From contig JAZGTN010000027.1 in assembly GCA_037783415.1 (NCBI GenBank), positions 1,550,001-1,614,000 of the forward strand: a DNA stretch of 64,000 bases, given 5' to 3'. This document shows, in pieces, positions 12,868 to 24,500 of this stretch. Both the position numbers and the translations under genes were made by a program. How positions within the stretch are numbered: position 1 is the first letter of the stretch; each line of letters starts with the position of its first letter. Under the pieces are notes generated by a model, which made no database searches, had not been told where the DNA came from, and was given only the letters and a program-made list of their open reading frames with translations. This DNA is from Leptasterias polaris. Lineage: Eukaryota > Echinodermata > Asteroidea > Forcipulatida > Asteriidae.

Positions 12868-13030
12868 CAAAATAACATGGCTGGGAGTGGACAGTGCATT
12901 TTTAGCTCCCCTCGGTATTGCAAGTTGACACACAGCTATGCTCCCGAGGCGAAGCCGAGGGAACTAGTTTGTCAACTTTCAATGCTGAGGGAAGCAAAAA
13001 ACGACTGTCCATCCAAGCCATTATATGGGG
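12868..13030. repeat. Short foldback: inverted arms of about 60 bp
   Basis: The left arm (12869-12930) contains ATGGCTGGGAGTGGACAGTG and TATTGCAAGTTGACA. The right arm (12970-13025) contains the inverse forms TGTCAACTTTCAATGC and GACTGTCCATCCAAGCCAT. The loop has CCCGAGGCGAAGCCGAGGG. Probably a small non-autonomous element. Confidence 0.6.
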
Positions 13031-13036
13031 GTATCA

Positions 13037-14115
13037 AAAGGTTTTAGGCTGATCCTTCTATAGGATCATATTTTTTGTATTGATTCATTTTTAACGATTC
13101 GCTGACTAGGATGCTTTATTGCATAAGAGTCGCAAGTTTTGGGCGCAACCGTTTCTTTGGCATCAACTATAATAACACGCTTCTAGTGCCCAATGCCCAA
13201 AGGCCTCGAAGCGCTCTTATTAGAAAGAAGCGAACATCTGATATAAAGAACTATATAGTGTACAAATATATTTTAAATACTTCACACGCATAAAATTAGA
13301 AGAAAACCTGCATAAAGGGGGAAATGCACCAAATATAATAAAAAAAGAAATATCTGAGTGAATAAGTATAGTATAAATGCAACAAATTATTAAACCTTTG
13401 TGCTGGTAATCAATTTGAGTACTGAGGAATATAAACCACAACCGTTTTGTTTTTTCCTTTCTTTTTACGGAGGTTTATTTTTATTAACATTACGCATAAT
13501 ATAATTACCTTAACTTGCAAAATTATTGTCAAATATCTTGCATGAGTCCTGTTTTATTCCAAACATCGCACCTTCGTTTGGGCGAGTTTAGAGGCGTTAC
13601 TATGATGACTCAAATAATAATTGTAAGGCCTAAGGGCAAAATGTCCATGATGAAGGCTTGTTTTGAATCGGGGACTACCGAATTAAATTAACTATCGCAA
13701 CAACTGGATGAAGGTAAGAATGTTTGGAGTGTCTGACATTACAGGTAGTATAGGTCTGTCTCTTTTGCAGTTGCGATTTGTAAGAAGAAAAAACAACAGC
13801 AACAACAAATCATCAACAATAACACTATCAACAACGAACAGTATTCAAGCGAGTGAATATAACTATAACCATATAGGGCGACACAAATAAAAGTTATTCT
13901 TTCTTTCGTTAAATCAAAACACCAGTCTTGACAAATAATATTTTATACATGCACATATTTTAACAAAATATAATAAATGAAGTCTCTGTAAATCTTACAA
14001 ACTATACCTCCTAAAACTGCAAACCGAGCACCAGGGTTAACCAGTTATTTTATTGTTCTCTTTGTTTCACTCAAATCTTACTACATTTTTCAACCAGTGG
14101 TAGTTTGTATTACAC
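13037..14115. other. Spacer, nothing recognised
   Basis: AT-rich intergenic sequence with a short ACAACAGC-type microsatellite near 13790-13830. No exon, RNA gene or terminal-repeat element could be supported. Confidence 0.35.
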
Positions 14116-14119
14116 GGAT

Positions 14120-14395
14120 TCTGAACACATCCTGGGCCAAATTTCATGACTCTGCTTACCGTAAGCAAAGAATCGTCGCTTACGGAAGCAGGGAATTCTG
14201 CGCTTACGTCAAGCAGGTTTCACGGGCTAGCAGGGAATTTTTGCTCGTGCGCTTGCGTATCCACGTTACAAGGCATTCTACGCTTTAATACACAGCTAGC
14301 GCAGAAATTCGGCGCTTGCTCGGTAAGCGGAGAATGGTTATTGCAAGCGCAGAATTCGGCGGTAAGCAGAGCCATGAACGCGTTTGAATTTTTGT
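14120..14395. repeat. Dispersed repeat rich in GTAAGC/GCTTAC motifs
   Basis: Bounded by ATTTCATGACTCTGCTTACC on the left and GGTAAGCAGAGCCATGAAC on the right, an inverted pair. The interior repeats GCAGAATTC and GCTTACG blocks. A related diverged copy lies near 50585-50835. Likely a MITE. Confidence 0.5.
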
Positions 14396-14705
14396 TGACC
14401 CATTAAAAGTGCGGGATTTGGTTTCCTTCACACTTTCTGCACGGCATTACGTAAAGCGTTTTATCATTGGGCAGAGACTGAGATATATCTTACAGCAGTT
14501 GATGATCAAATCATAATACATCTTGGATAATGAAGCTATTTCCTAAGCTAAGTCCACCGTTTATATGGTCTACAGTGATTATGAATCCTGAGGCTAATTA
14601 AAGATACTTCACAAAACATGCACTACGTTACCATAGAGCAAGGAGGGAGGAATTGAGAGAGAGAGGGGGGCACTCACAGAGGATGAACGAACTAAACCAG
14701 GAGGG

Positions 14706-14849
14706 ACGATTTCACAAAGGTCCTATATTCATTACAACTTCGAATGAATCTTAATTGCTAGCAAAGTGTGATGGAAAAACTCAAATCACACCATGGTGAT
14801 ATTGATAACTCATCTTAAAATAAATCTTGCTTTGTGAAATCGAGCCCTG
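14706..14849. mobile_element. Short MITE with TTTCACAAAG / CTTTGTGAAA ends
   Basis: About 144 bp with ends CGATTTCACAAAGG and GCTTTGTGAAATCGAGCCCT in inverse orientation. A second copy of the family lies at 39084-39233 inside a HYLS1 intron, sharing TTAATTGCTA, CAAATCAC and CTCATCTTAA internally. Confidence 0.65.
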
Positions 14850-15499
14850 CTGGCTATCAACTTTGGTATGTAGTGGATGTCACGGAAGACACTGTTAAAT
14901 ATTTATGAGTTAGGTTTAAAAGTTGTAAAATCGTGATGTGGTTAATTACGGGAGTGTTGCTTCGCATAAGGTTTTAACTCCAGCTTAAAAAACCAACGGT
15001 TCCTGTAAAGTGAAATTTTCACATAATTATTGCTTCGAAACTTGATCTGCTGCATACACACGCTATAGGTCATACGGGGTAAACTGTATCTTGTCGTCCC
15101 GTTCCGACCCCTGTGGGTCTAAGAGAACTCTGCAGTTTTTAACAGAGTAATTGCTGGAGATTACGATTCCGAAAAGTTCTCCACAAAAACGCCAGTCAAA
15201 TTTGAGAAATTATCGACCAAACATTGCACTAGATAATCGACAGCGATCGAACACTGTTTTCGGTTGTGATACGTCGGCTCGTTACATTTTATTTGAAATA
15301 CCTGGGCACAGACACCATGTGATCCAAATTCGCCAATCACATCCTAGGTCATACGTCATGTGACACCCCAAAACAAACATGGCGGCGCCCATGCCTCGGT
15401 CGAGTGAGAAAGACTCCGTGATAAATCCGAAGTGTTTTGTTCACCTAAAATCTGTAAAAGCTGAGAAAGCACTATATTTTTTGGAAGAGTAAAATCATG

Positions 15500-16165
15500 C
15501 ATGAGGCTGTTCCGTCCCAACTTGACAATCGTCCCGACTACAGTTGGGACTGGTACCTGAAAAAGTATACTTTTTAAATCGACCTCAAAACAATCAGTCC
15601 TGACCTTAATCTTTTTTGTGGTGATGGTAATTTTGTCCTCTAAAAATCTAAGTCTATATTGCCAAACACTAAAATAAAATCGCCTTTTCTTTAATTTAAT
15701 TATAGTGGCTTTACTTCTTTTCTTAAGACCATTGATGCATAATATACAAATTTAATTTTTCTGGGATTCTGCTATCACACACAAACAACCTGCAAATGCA
15801 GATAGCTCCCCTGCTTGCTCCGCTAGTTGGGAAGGTAGTGCATTCTGCTCTACCAGACAGGCTCCTAGTGGATGATACCCATGCCTACATCCTTAAGGAC
15901 TGTGAAGGGGGTAACCCTGTTTCAGCCCCAGGAGTAGGAGGCAACGTGTCCCTGGTTTCAATTGATTTGGGTCGATAGCCCAAATCAGTTATGTGTAGCC
16001 CTCACCTTGAGTGGCCGTCCGTGGCCTTGTGAGTTGGGCGATATCTCATAAAAAAAACAAAAACAAAACTGTCCCAACTACAGTTGGGACGCCCCAACTT
16101 GAACACTCAAGTTGGGACCAGTCCCAACTATAGTTGGTGCGATTGTCAAGTTGGGGCGGAACAAG
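15500..16165. mobile_element. Non-autonomous element with inverted ends and nested palindromes
   Basis: The left end carries CCGTCCCAACTTGACAATCG and CTACAGTTGGGACT. The right end carries the inverse AGTCCCAACTATAGTTGG and CGATTGTCAAGTTGGGGCGG. Each end contains a smaller palindrome (CCCAACTACAGTTGGG), repeated near 16072-16092. The 15796-15978 open frame inside has no recognisable domain. Confidence 0.6.
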
Positions 16166-16530
16166 GCCGTGTTCAAGCGCGTGATCGTCATGATGAGATC
16201 ATGATTGTGTGTGAGATCACGAAAAACACAGCATCTTTTGAAAGTAGGCCCCTACTCGATATAGGCCTATGCAGCATACAGTGCATAAGGACCTCATGCG
16301 CTAATTTTTATTAGAGAACATTTTTTCAAGGACATGCAAAGAAAATAGGACCGTAACGCACTTAAAATGTTCATAAGGCTTAAAGTTTGTAAATTATTAA
16401 ATATGTAGCTTCTCCCCGTGTCGAGTGAGAATCATGTATTGAAAAGCAAGCTTGAAGAAAGTTGAGGCGTCATCATATATAACCTACAGTTCTAAAGAGA
16501 GGTGGGGGAGACAAAAACAATTGTTAGGGG

Positions 16531-17333
16531 CAGGCCTGTAAAAGGAATTATTCTTGTAACCCTTTTTTTTTTTGGGGGGGGGGGATTTTTTTATTTTTTT
16601 CATTTATCTATTTTATTTTATTGTTATCTTTATTTATTATTAATATTTTTTCGGGGGGGGGGGCGAATATGAAAGACAAGGACATCGGCACGTTAGCGCC
16701 GCCCGTCGCTCAATGACGCGGGAGAGGGTGGGGGCGCTGGATTTTTCCTTTTTTTTTTTGACAATGAAGGCCCAATTCCAACCATTTTGGTCAATTTTTT
16801 TAGTTTGTTTTTTGGGTTTTTTTTTGTGCATCATTTTTTACATTTTGGGCGGACTTTTTCTTCCTTTTTTGATTTTGATGGGTTTTTTTATTATTTAGAT
16901 ATGCCTTTTTATTTATGCCTTTTTATTTATTAATTAATTTGTTTATCAAATGATAAACCACAAAGGAAACTGACTGGGTAAATTTTAAACGAGTTTGGGT
17001 TGAACAAAGAAAAATGTACTATCTAGAGCGGAATTTGAACCAACGACCTCCGGATTAACGTACCGGCGCTCTACCAACTGAGCTATCTAGACCTATGTTG
17101 GCCGTCTCCCTATTTTGTAAAATATCCTTGTTCGGGGGTTGCCATTCAGAAGCTATTCAACCGTAAACTGCCGTGTAGCCAGGGATCACATCCAAGTACG
17201 ATACAACCTGGGAAGCCTCAGCCAGATATTGAATTCACCACAAGGGAATTTGACTGGGTAAATTTTAAATGATTTGGGGTTGAACAAAGAAAATTATACT
17301 ATTAGCGGCCCTCACCCCCTAGTTACGGGCCTG
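16531..17333. mobile_element. hAT-like MITE (CAGGCC...GGCCTG ends) with a nested SINE
   Basis: The ends CAGGCCTGTAA and TTACGGGCCTG are inverted, flanked by near-identical 8-bp direct repeats GTTAGGGG (16523-16530) and GTAAGGGG (17334-17341), as expected of hAT insertions. The left interior is poly-T and poly-G rich, like the related element at 62375-62637. A tRNA-derived repeat (16960-17310) is inserted inside, accounting for the greater length. Confidence 0.65.
16960..17310 (-). mobile_element. tRNA-derived SINE nested in the hAT-like MITE
   Basis: On the minus strand at about 17100-17020 lies a tRNA-like head with A box TAGCTCAGTTGG and B-box-like GGTTCAAATTCC. The anticodon-loop region resembles tRNA-Asn but is mispaired. 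The flanks GGGTTGAACAAAGAAAA and TTGACTGGGTAAATTTTAAA recur on both sides. Copies of the family occur at 45283-45575, 53010-53510 and 53520-53670, so this is a repeat and not a functional tRNA gene. Confidence 0.7.
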
Positions 17334-17341
17334 GTAAGGGG

Positions 17342-18340
17342 AAATCCACAATAAAAGGGTGTGTGTGGGGAGGGGGGGCGGAAAGGAGGGAGGATATGAG
17401 AAAAAAAGGAGACAGTGTGCCTAGGCACTTCCCTGCCCATTAATCTTTAACGAATTAGCGAGTGTTCCGGCGAGAGACATCGAAAGAAAAATGATCAGAA
17501 AAGCGTTGAAAACCATCCTATGGATGTTGTTTTCAGTGGGAGACAATGGTCTCCCTCGAAAAGTCAAAAGGCGATGGTTAAACATACTTTTTCTTTGATG
17601 TTTGCATGCATCCTCACAGAAAAGGGGGTTATAAGGGGTAAAGGGGAATGTTTTAACTTAATAAAACAAACATTTCCCCCTTTTGGGTTTTTGTTTTTAT
17701 TTTGTTATTTTTTATTTTTTTATTTTAACTTAGGCCCTATGTGATAGGCCTAGGTGTTTTAGGGGAAAAGTATCCTATTAATTAGAAATCAAAGGTCAAA
17801 AGAATAAGACAAAAGAATTGTCAGTTCCTTAATTTTGTTGACAATAATTGGAGCGACTCATCATTCCATCCTTGTTGTTCAATGACTATACAATTTTTAA
17901 ACAAAGCTCTTTATTCTTGGCACAAAACTTTGATGGCTAACCATTCAGTGATTTTGAAAAGACACGATAGTCTATATAGTTTTTGAGAAGTAGGCCTACA
18001 GTTTTAAACATGGCCTAAACCACACAATTGACGTTGTTGGACGCGACACAATCTTTGATTTTTTTTGATTTAAAAAAATGTATATAATATCATATTTTTT
18101 ACGGCGCACACACGAACGAGAGGAATCGATACGGCGCGCTGCTCATGGTCAATTCCGTGTCTCAGCCGCGCAATTTGATTTGTGTGTGTCGGCAGACTTC
18201 AGTTCGCACATTGCGCGCGCGCATTTTCACAGATTGCGCCCAACAGAGTTTTTAGCAAACTTTGCATGTTTTTGCAAATTTGACTGGATATTTTTGGAGA
18301 ACTTTTAGTATAGTGTTTAATATGTCTACAACTCACAAAA
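17342..18340. other. Spacer, nothing recognised
   Basis: Intergenic sequence downstream of the RNase T2 gene. Contains low-complexity T runs near 17690-17730 and a GC-rich patch near 18105-18240 with no supported gene. Confidence 0.35.
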
Positions 18341-18502
18341 TATACCTTCAAAAAGTAGACCCGCGGGGGTCGGAACGAAAATCATTTTCCAGGCATCTTT
18401 TCGTTTACACCGTACGGCCTACTAACGTCATGTAACCCCTCCCGTGTGGTATCATGACTTTTACAATAGGCCTACAGTACGGTATAGTCCCACAAATCAA
18501 GA

Positions 18503-21500
18503 TCATTGTTCTATTGGCGGTAATGAAATCTCAGTGGAACAAGCGTTGTGGCTCCTGCCATGGGCACTGCCAGGGTCATCTCTGGGGTGGGGACAGTAAA
18601 TTGGTGAAAGCGTCTTGTCTAAGCACAGTCGAATCTCCCACAGATAGTGTACAGGCGAGCTTTTGTTCGTCTAGACAGGAACCAAGCATAATATTACCAA
18701 TAATTAAAATCTAGCATTGAGAGTTACGCAGTTATGACCTTTGCCACTTATAATGGAAGCTAGAAAACAGAACTATGAGTCTGTATCATTAAGTATAATT
18801 AAAATACGGTACTAAAGAATCCAATAAATAGTTATCAATTAGTCATAACACAATGTTACGGATCAGATAACATTATGACGACTCGAACCAAAGATGAACA
18901 GAGGGCAGAAGGCGCAAGATGGGGATGAACTTGGGCTGAAATGTGAAATGTTCTCTGGACGCCATTATTTTTAGCAAGGAACCATTTGACGCAACAACAG
19001 ATCAGTGCAGACAAAATGACAATTTTTGATAGAACCGATGAAAATTCAGGACTATGCTTGGATGAAGACGGCCCATCGTCCGTTATTTTGTGGAGTCAAA
19101 AAGTTTGGTTTTTACAAAATAGCGGGCCGTATTATAGTTCACGAAGTAAAATGAAAACCACTCAATATCGAGGGATGTTTTGTGTGAATCATTATATAGA
19201 TGTATTCTACTTTAACAACTTCTTTCCAATTTTAATTTCATTCAAAAAGAAGAAGTTTTTTTATAGTCCAAAGCGCCCAATCCGAAAGCAATGTATGCTT
19301 TTGAGTCCTAAACGGGAAGGGTTTGTCAAGGAAATGATGGATTAACGTATATTTTTTACATTTATTTCAAATTAGTAGCTTATATAGCTACAGCTGACCG
19401 TCCTAGTTTGAACACTTACCGACAAAGAGAAGCATTGGATATCAGGGGTAACGCCTATAGCACTTCGGAGAGCCTGTTGGATGTCGGCCAGTTTGTATCT
19501 GGCTGATGATGATGGGACAATACCAGCATCACTTAACGCTCTAAATAAGATTGACACACGCGAGAAACTGTTCAGTGGGGTAAACACAACAAAGTATCAT
19601 GACACTGAATGACGCAATACTGTTAACTAATGTTGCAGGCAGCATGGTTTTTCTAATAGAGTCAAGTTTAAATGTACTGATTAGTGAATTATTAATAAAA
19701 AATTAAAACATAAAAACATGACTAGCTAATTTTCTCGGACTGAAGACTGACCATGGTAAAGAGGGTGCTGTTCTCTGAGAATACGCTTGGAAATGAATAC
19801 AATGCTAAAAGAAACACAAGCAGCATGGCGTCGATTTAGGAAATATTATCTTAACCCTTTCAGTACCGCCGTGCCATAGCGGCTCAAAACAACATTCCAC
19901 TTGGTGACCAATGAGCCCGTATGGCACGGAATTATTAGCACTCTTGGTGACCAATGAGCCTCTGTGGTACATCGACCAAAAGTAAGTTATCAAAATGTTA
20001 ATAGCCCCCTCAATCGCCTTTTGTCCATCCCCTTGGTAACAAGCTGGCCGCGTGACGTGTGCCCTGTGAAGCGTCGCAAGTTTTAAAATTTAAGCGGTAT
20101 CAATCGTTATAAGCGTCCCCCCACGCATTCTTCAGTAAGAGATCATTCTGAGAACATGGCCGAAGAAAATGATAAAATTTTGGAAGAAATTTTCGCAGAC
20201 AGTGCTTCAGAAATGTCATCTGACGAGGAATCGCCACTTGAGGACTCGGAGACGTCAGAAGACAGTGAGGATACAGAGCCGAGGGCCTCGACATCAACAG
20301 CAACATTAACCTGTTCTAAGAAGGGTAAGAAGACCAAAAAAAAGCCGAATTTCAGGTGTGGATGGCGTGAAGCCAACTGTTACACACGGCGACCGCCTGT
20401 TAAATTTACAGCAAACACCGGGGCTACAGAAGACTTCAGTTCGTTCTCCCCCATACAAATCTTCAAACTGTACTTTTGTGAAGCAGTGTGGCAGATGATG
20501 GTACTAGAGACTAATCGTTATGCTGAACAAATATTGGGAGCGGGGGCAGAAAATAAGTGTGCATGGAGACCAACTGATGTACCTGAAATGATGGCATTCG
20601 TGGCCCTACTTCTTTGCATGGGAATCAACAAAAGGCCTCGTTACTCGATGCATTGGTCCAGGTCTGAAATTCTACGAAGTCCCCTGTACTCAGCAACCAT
20701 GGCTCGTAACCGATTTACTGCAATCCTAAGATTTTTTCACCTCGCCAATAACAGAGATGTCGAGGGCGACTCTCCCCGTGACAAACTTGCTAAATTACGG
20801 CCACTGTTAAACATTGTACTACCATCATTCCTCCGGGTGTACCAGCCGGGACGAAGCCTTTCACCGGACGAGACGATGGTCAAATTCAAAGGACGGGTGA
20901 GCTTCAAGCAGTACATGCCAAGAAAAGCCGCAAAATGGGGATTGAAATCTTTCTCATTGAACGAATCCGACACAGGGTACACATGTGCCTGGGAGTTGTT
21001 CACAGGATCGCAGCCCAGGTGCCCACAAGGACAGTCCTCTATAAGTGATCCTGAGACAAACCATCCATCCGAAATAGGGGCACCAGGCAACATAGTATTG
21101 AACCTTTTGCAGGGACTCGAAAATAAAGGACATTGCATCTACATGGACAATTGGTTTACTAGCCCGGCTCTGTTCTCCAAGTTGTCTGAGCTAGGATTCG
21201 GAGCTTGTGGAACTGTGCGCTATACCACCCTAGGGATACCCGACGTAGCAAACTCCAAGAAATTTCCTATGAAAAGCGGTGCAGATCCCAATTTTTTTCA
21301 GAAAGCAGGCCAACTATGCGTTATGTGGCAGGACACAAAACGTGTCACTCTCCTCTCAAACTATGGCGATTGCAGTGTCACTAGTAAAAAGATTCGCAGC
21401 CGGAAAACTTCAACAGGATTTCGTCATATCAAAAAACCGTGCATAGTCGAGGATTACAATAAATACATGGGGGGCACGGATCTGGCAGGACAATTATGCA

Positions 21501-24500
21501 CGTACTATACTCATACCCACAAAACATTCAAATGGTGGAAACGTGTATTTATTACAATCCTAGACATATGTTTGCTCAATGCTAATGTCGTATACAACAG
21601 CATCCATACAAACAAGAGCTTGTCTACTTTGGATTTTCGGGTCAAGGTGATAGAGGCACTTATTTCAAGCTTCGAGAACAACCCAGTTCACCATGCCCGT
21701 AAAGTGTCAAGTGCTTCAAACGCCCTTTCAACTCAGCACTTTCCAGGTCCGAATGTTGACGGGAAGAAACGTGACTGTGTTGTATGCAGTTCCACCTCTA
21801 ATCGGAAACAAACTCGCACGATTTGTAAGCAGTGTATCAAGCCAATGTGTGTTATACCATGCTTTGAAAAATTCCACACCAAGCGATAAATTAGGTCAAC
21901 AATTCAACTATTAAGTTAATTATGTAAAAAATTTGTAAAGCGGTTATACCATTATTGGAGAATTTCCACACCAAACGAATAATTTTCTAAACTTTCTGAA
22001 TACTCCCCCCCCCCCCCCGCTACAATGTTGAATCCCACAATCGCATGCCTGCCAACAATCAACATTGAGGCGGGGGGGAGGGGGGGATGGTACTTAGAAA
22101 AAACAAGTATAGCACTTTGGCAAAATGTAATGTTAGTTCCTTCTTTACATACATATTGCTTCATGATAGGTGTAAATTTGATTTGAGGAGTAATTTTTGT
22201 CCAGTTCCTATTGTGCGTAATCAAAACTCTCTTCTGTTTATTGAATGTGCAATCCTAAAGGAATGTATTAAAACATTATGTTTATTTAAGGTTTCAGAAA
22301 CAAATTTTACATTAATCAAAATGGCCGACTTAAGCAACTGTACCACATTGTTTGTATTTGGTTTCATTGGGTTCCTGCATCCTGAAAACCTCGCCATATT
22401 TTATGTTACGGGCCAAAACCAAATTGGTTGGCGGCCATTTTTATTATTAAAATGGCCGCCTTAACCGACTGATGCAATTACTTAATTATGTGTCTTGTTG
22501 GGTTCCTGGATCCTTAATACATTCAAGTTTCCAACATTGAGGCGGGGGGGGGAGGATGGTACGTCGAAAAAACAAGTATAGCACTTTGGAAATATTTTTT
22601 GTTAGTTCCTTCTTGACATATTGGTTAATGATAGGTAAAACATAAATTTTATGAGTTATTTTGTTCGAGTAACGTTCATATTGTGCTTAATCAAACTTCT
22701 CTTTGTTATTTTTAATGTTATAATAATCAAAATGGCCGCCTTTTTAAAGCGACTGAACCACCATGGCAATTATAATTTATGTATGTGAGGCTCATAGACG
22801 GAGATACGGACCAAAACCAAATTGCTTGGCGGACATTTACAAATGGGCAATATTTAATGTAATTTTATGTCAGTTCCTTCTTTGTCATTAAATGTAGAAA
22901 TAAATAAAACTATTGATTTTACCAGTCATTTATTTATAAGTCATATTGTGCGTAATCCAAACTCTCTTGTTTATATTTAATGTCCTATCCTAGGAGCGGG
23001 TTGGGGGGGGTGCTTCCTAAAAAATTAATTAAAACTTTTTTTTTTTTGGACGATTCATAATTTGCCAACAATCTAAATGGCCGCCTTAACCAATTGATCA
23101 ACATGGGTATAGTCACCAACTCCCAGTATCTGTGAGGCTCAACCAATTGTTATTTAATTTTGGGCGGGTTTGGGGGGGGGGAGGATGCTGTTTCAAAAGT
23201 AATTTATTAAAACCTTATGTTTATTTAACGTTTCAAAAATATGTCTCATGCAGATTGGTATGAACAGCTACTTGACAAATGTTTAGCTTCAACATTTAAA
23301 CTACTCAATTGTGTATTTAGTGGTCATAATACCATACCTCAAATATATGTTAAAGGCAATGATTTAGTCCAAGGCAATATGCCAAAGGAAACAGTAATAT
23401 GTTATTGCTTGCTCAACTTGCATTATGTGAGTAGGACCTAGGCTAACCCCAATCTGCCTTGTGAGGGCGCTGTAACCTGAAACTTTGCAAAATAGTGTTG
23501 GTCTCCAGGTAGCCATGTCAAGGAAATGTCTCTGGTCACCATGGCATAAGTAGCCAATATGTGTTGGTACTGAAAGGGTTAAGGTGAGTTGTCAGGAATA
23601 GTAATTTGTATTTTGACATCACACTTTGCTGAGTAAGACATTTATAAGAAATTTGAAAAAACCTACTTGTCAATGTCAAACTTTTTTCTGAAGTCCATGG
23701 TTTTACTGAAGTAGTTATGCTCACCATACAAGGCTGGTAGACTGGCACAGCATGTTCCGTGCTTGCCCCATTCACCACACCTTGGAAAGTATCAAGAACA
23801 AAAGAATTATGAACAACAGAATATGTTTTAAAAGACAATTATGACAAAATTGAGCAAAAATTATTGCTTTGCCAAAAAAAAAAAATAAATGTTAGCCAAA
23901 ACAGCGGCGACGTAATGATGTACGCCGCCTTAAAGGGAACGTTGCCTTGGATTGGGCGATTTGGGCTAAGAAAAGCGGTTGTTATCAAACGAATTGAAAT
24001 GAATATGGTTGGAAAGATGTTTTACAAATAGGCCTATAATATAATGATCCACACAAATATCAGCATACCAACTGAATCCACTTCACATTTTATTTTCGTA
24101 CGAGGCAATGTTTCACCTGTGCGGTAAAATTGTATCAACGTATAGGAATTACGAAAACAGCTGAAAGCAGCGTGCCACAGCAGCCGATGAATTTATTCAA
24201 TCCATGAATTTTAGTCAAACTGCTCAAGTTTATCTCAACGTAAGGTTTGTTATTAATTGCTTGCCTGGGAGTAGTTTTGAAAGTTAGGCCTACTGTAAAT
24301 AATTATCTTTTGAAAGGGGAAAAAGTACGCCTTGCAGTGTGTTGTCCTTTTTGCTTTATGTACAAAGGAGATGGTAGTTGAGATTCTTTCATGAACAAAT
24401 CTACAAGCCTTTCTCAAGAGCAAAACCAAAACAGAATAATATAGCAGAAGATAGCATACTCATTTAAAAATTCAGTTTACGGTATTGATCGTCGAACCCT

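Larger units (their letters stand above)
15065..18420. repeat. Inverted pair of about 60-bp segments around 15.07-15.12 and 18.35-18.42 kb
   Basis: The left segment reads ACGGGGTAAACTG then CGTTCCGACCCCTGTGGGTC. The right segment, reverse complemented, reads TACGGTGTAAACG then CGTTCCGACCCCCGCGGGTC. They may be ends of one nested 3.4-kb element or two separate insertions of one short family in opposite orientation. The interior holds other elements and no transposase frame. Confidence 0.4.
19855..23578 (+). mobile_element. Complete piggyBac transposon
   Basis: 3,724 bp bounded by TTAA at 19851-19854 and 23579-23582, the hallmark target duplication. The terminal inverted repeats are identical for 13 bp (CCCTTTCAGTACC). 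Subterminal GGTGACCAATGAGCC motifs occur twice near the left end, and a related CTGGTCACCATGGC lies near the right end. It carries one uninterrupted transposase gene followed by about 1.7 kb of non-coding repeats. It sits in the RNase T2 intron between exons 6 and 7, opposite to that gene. Confidence 0.93.

Noticed and set aside
22087..22464. 125-residue frame inside the piggyBac element
   Set aside because: It lies in the internal repeat region, has low-complexity flanks and no domain; the transposase is separate and complete.
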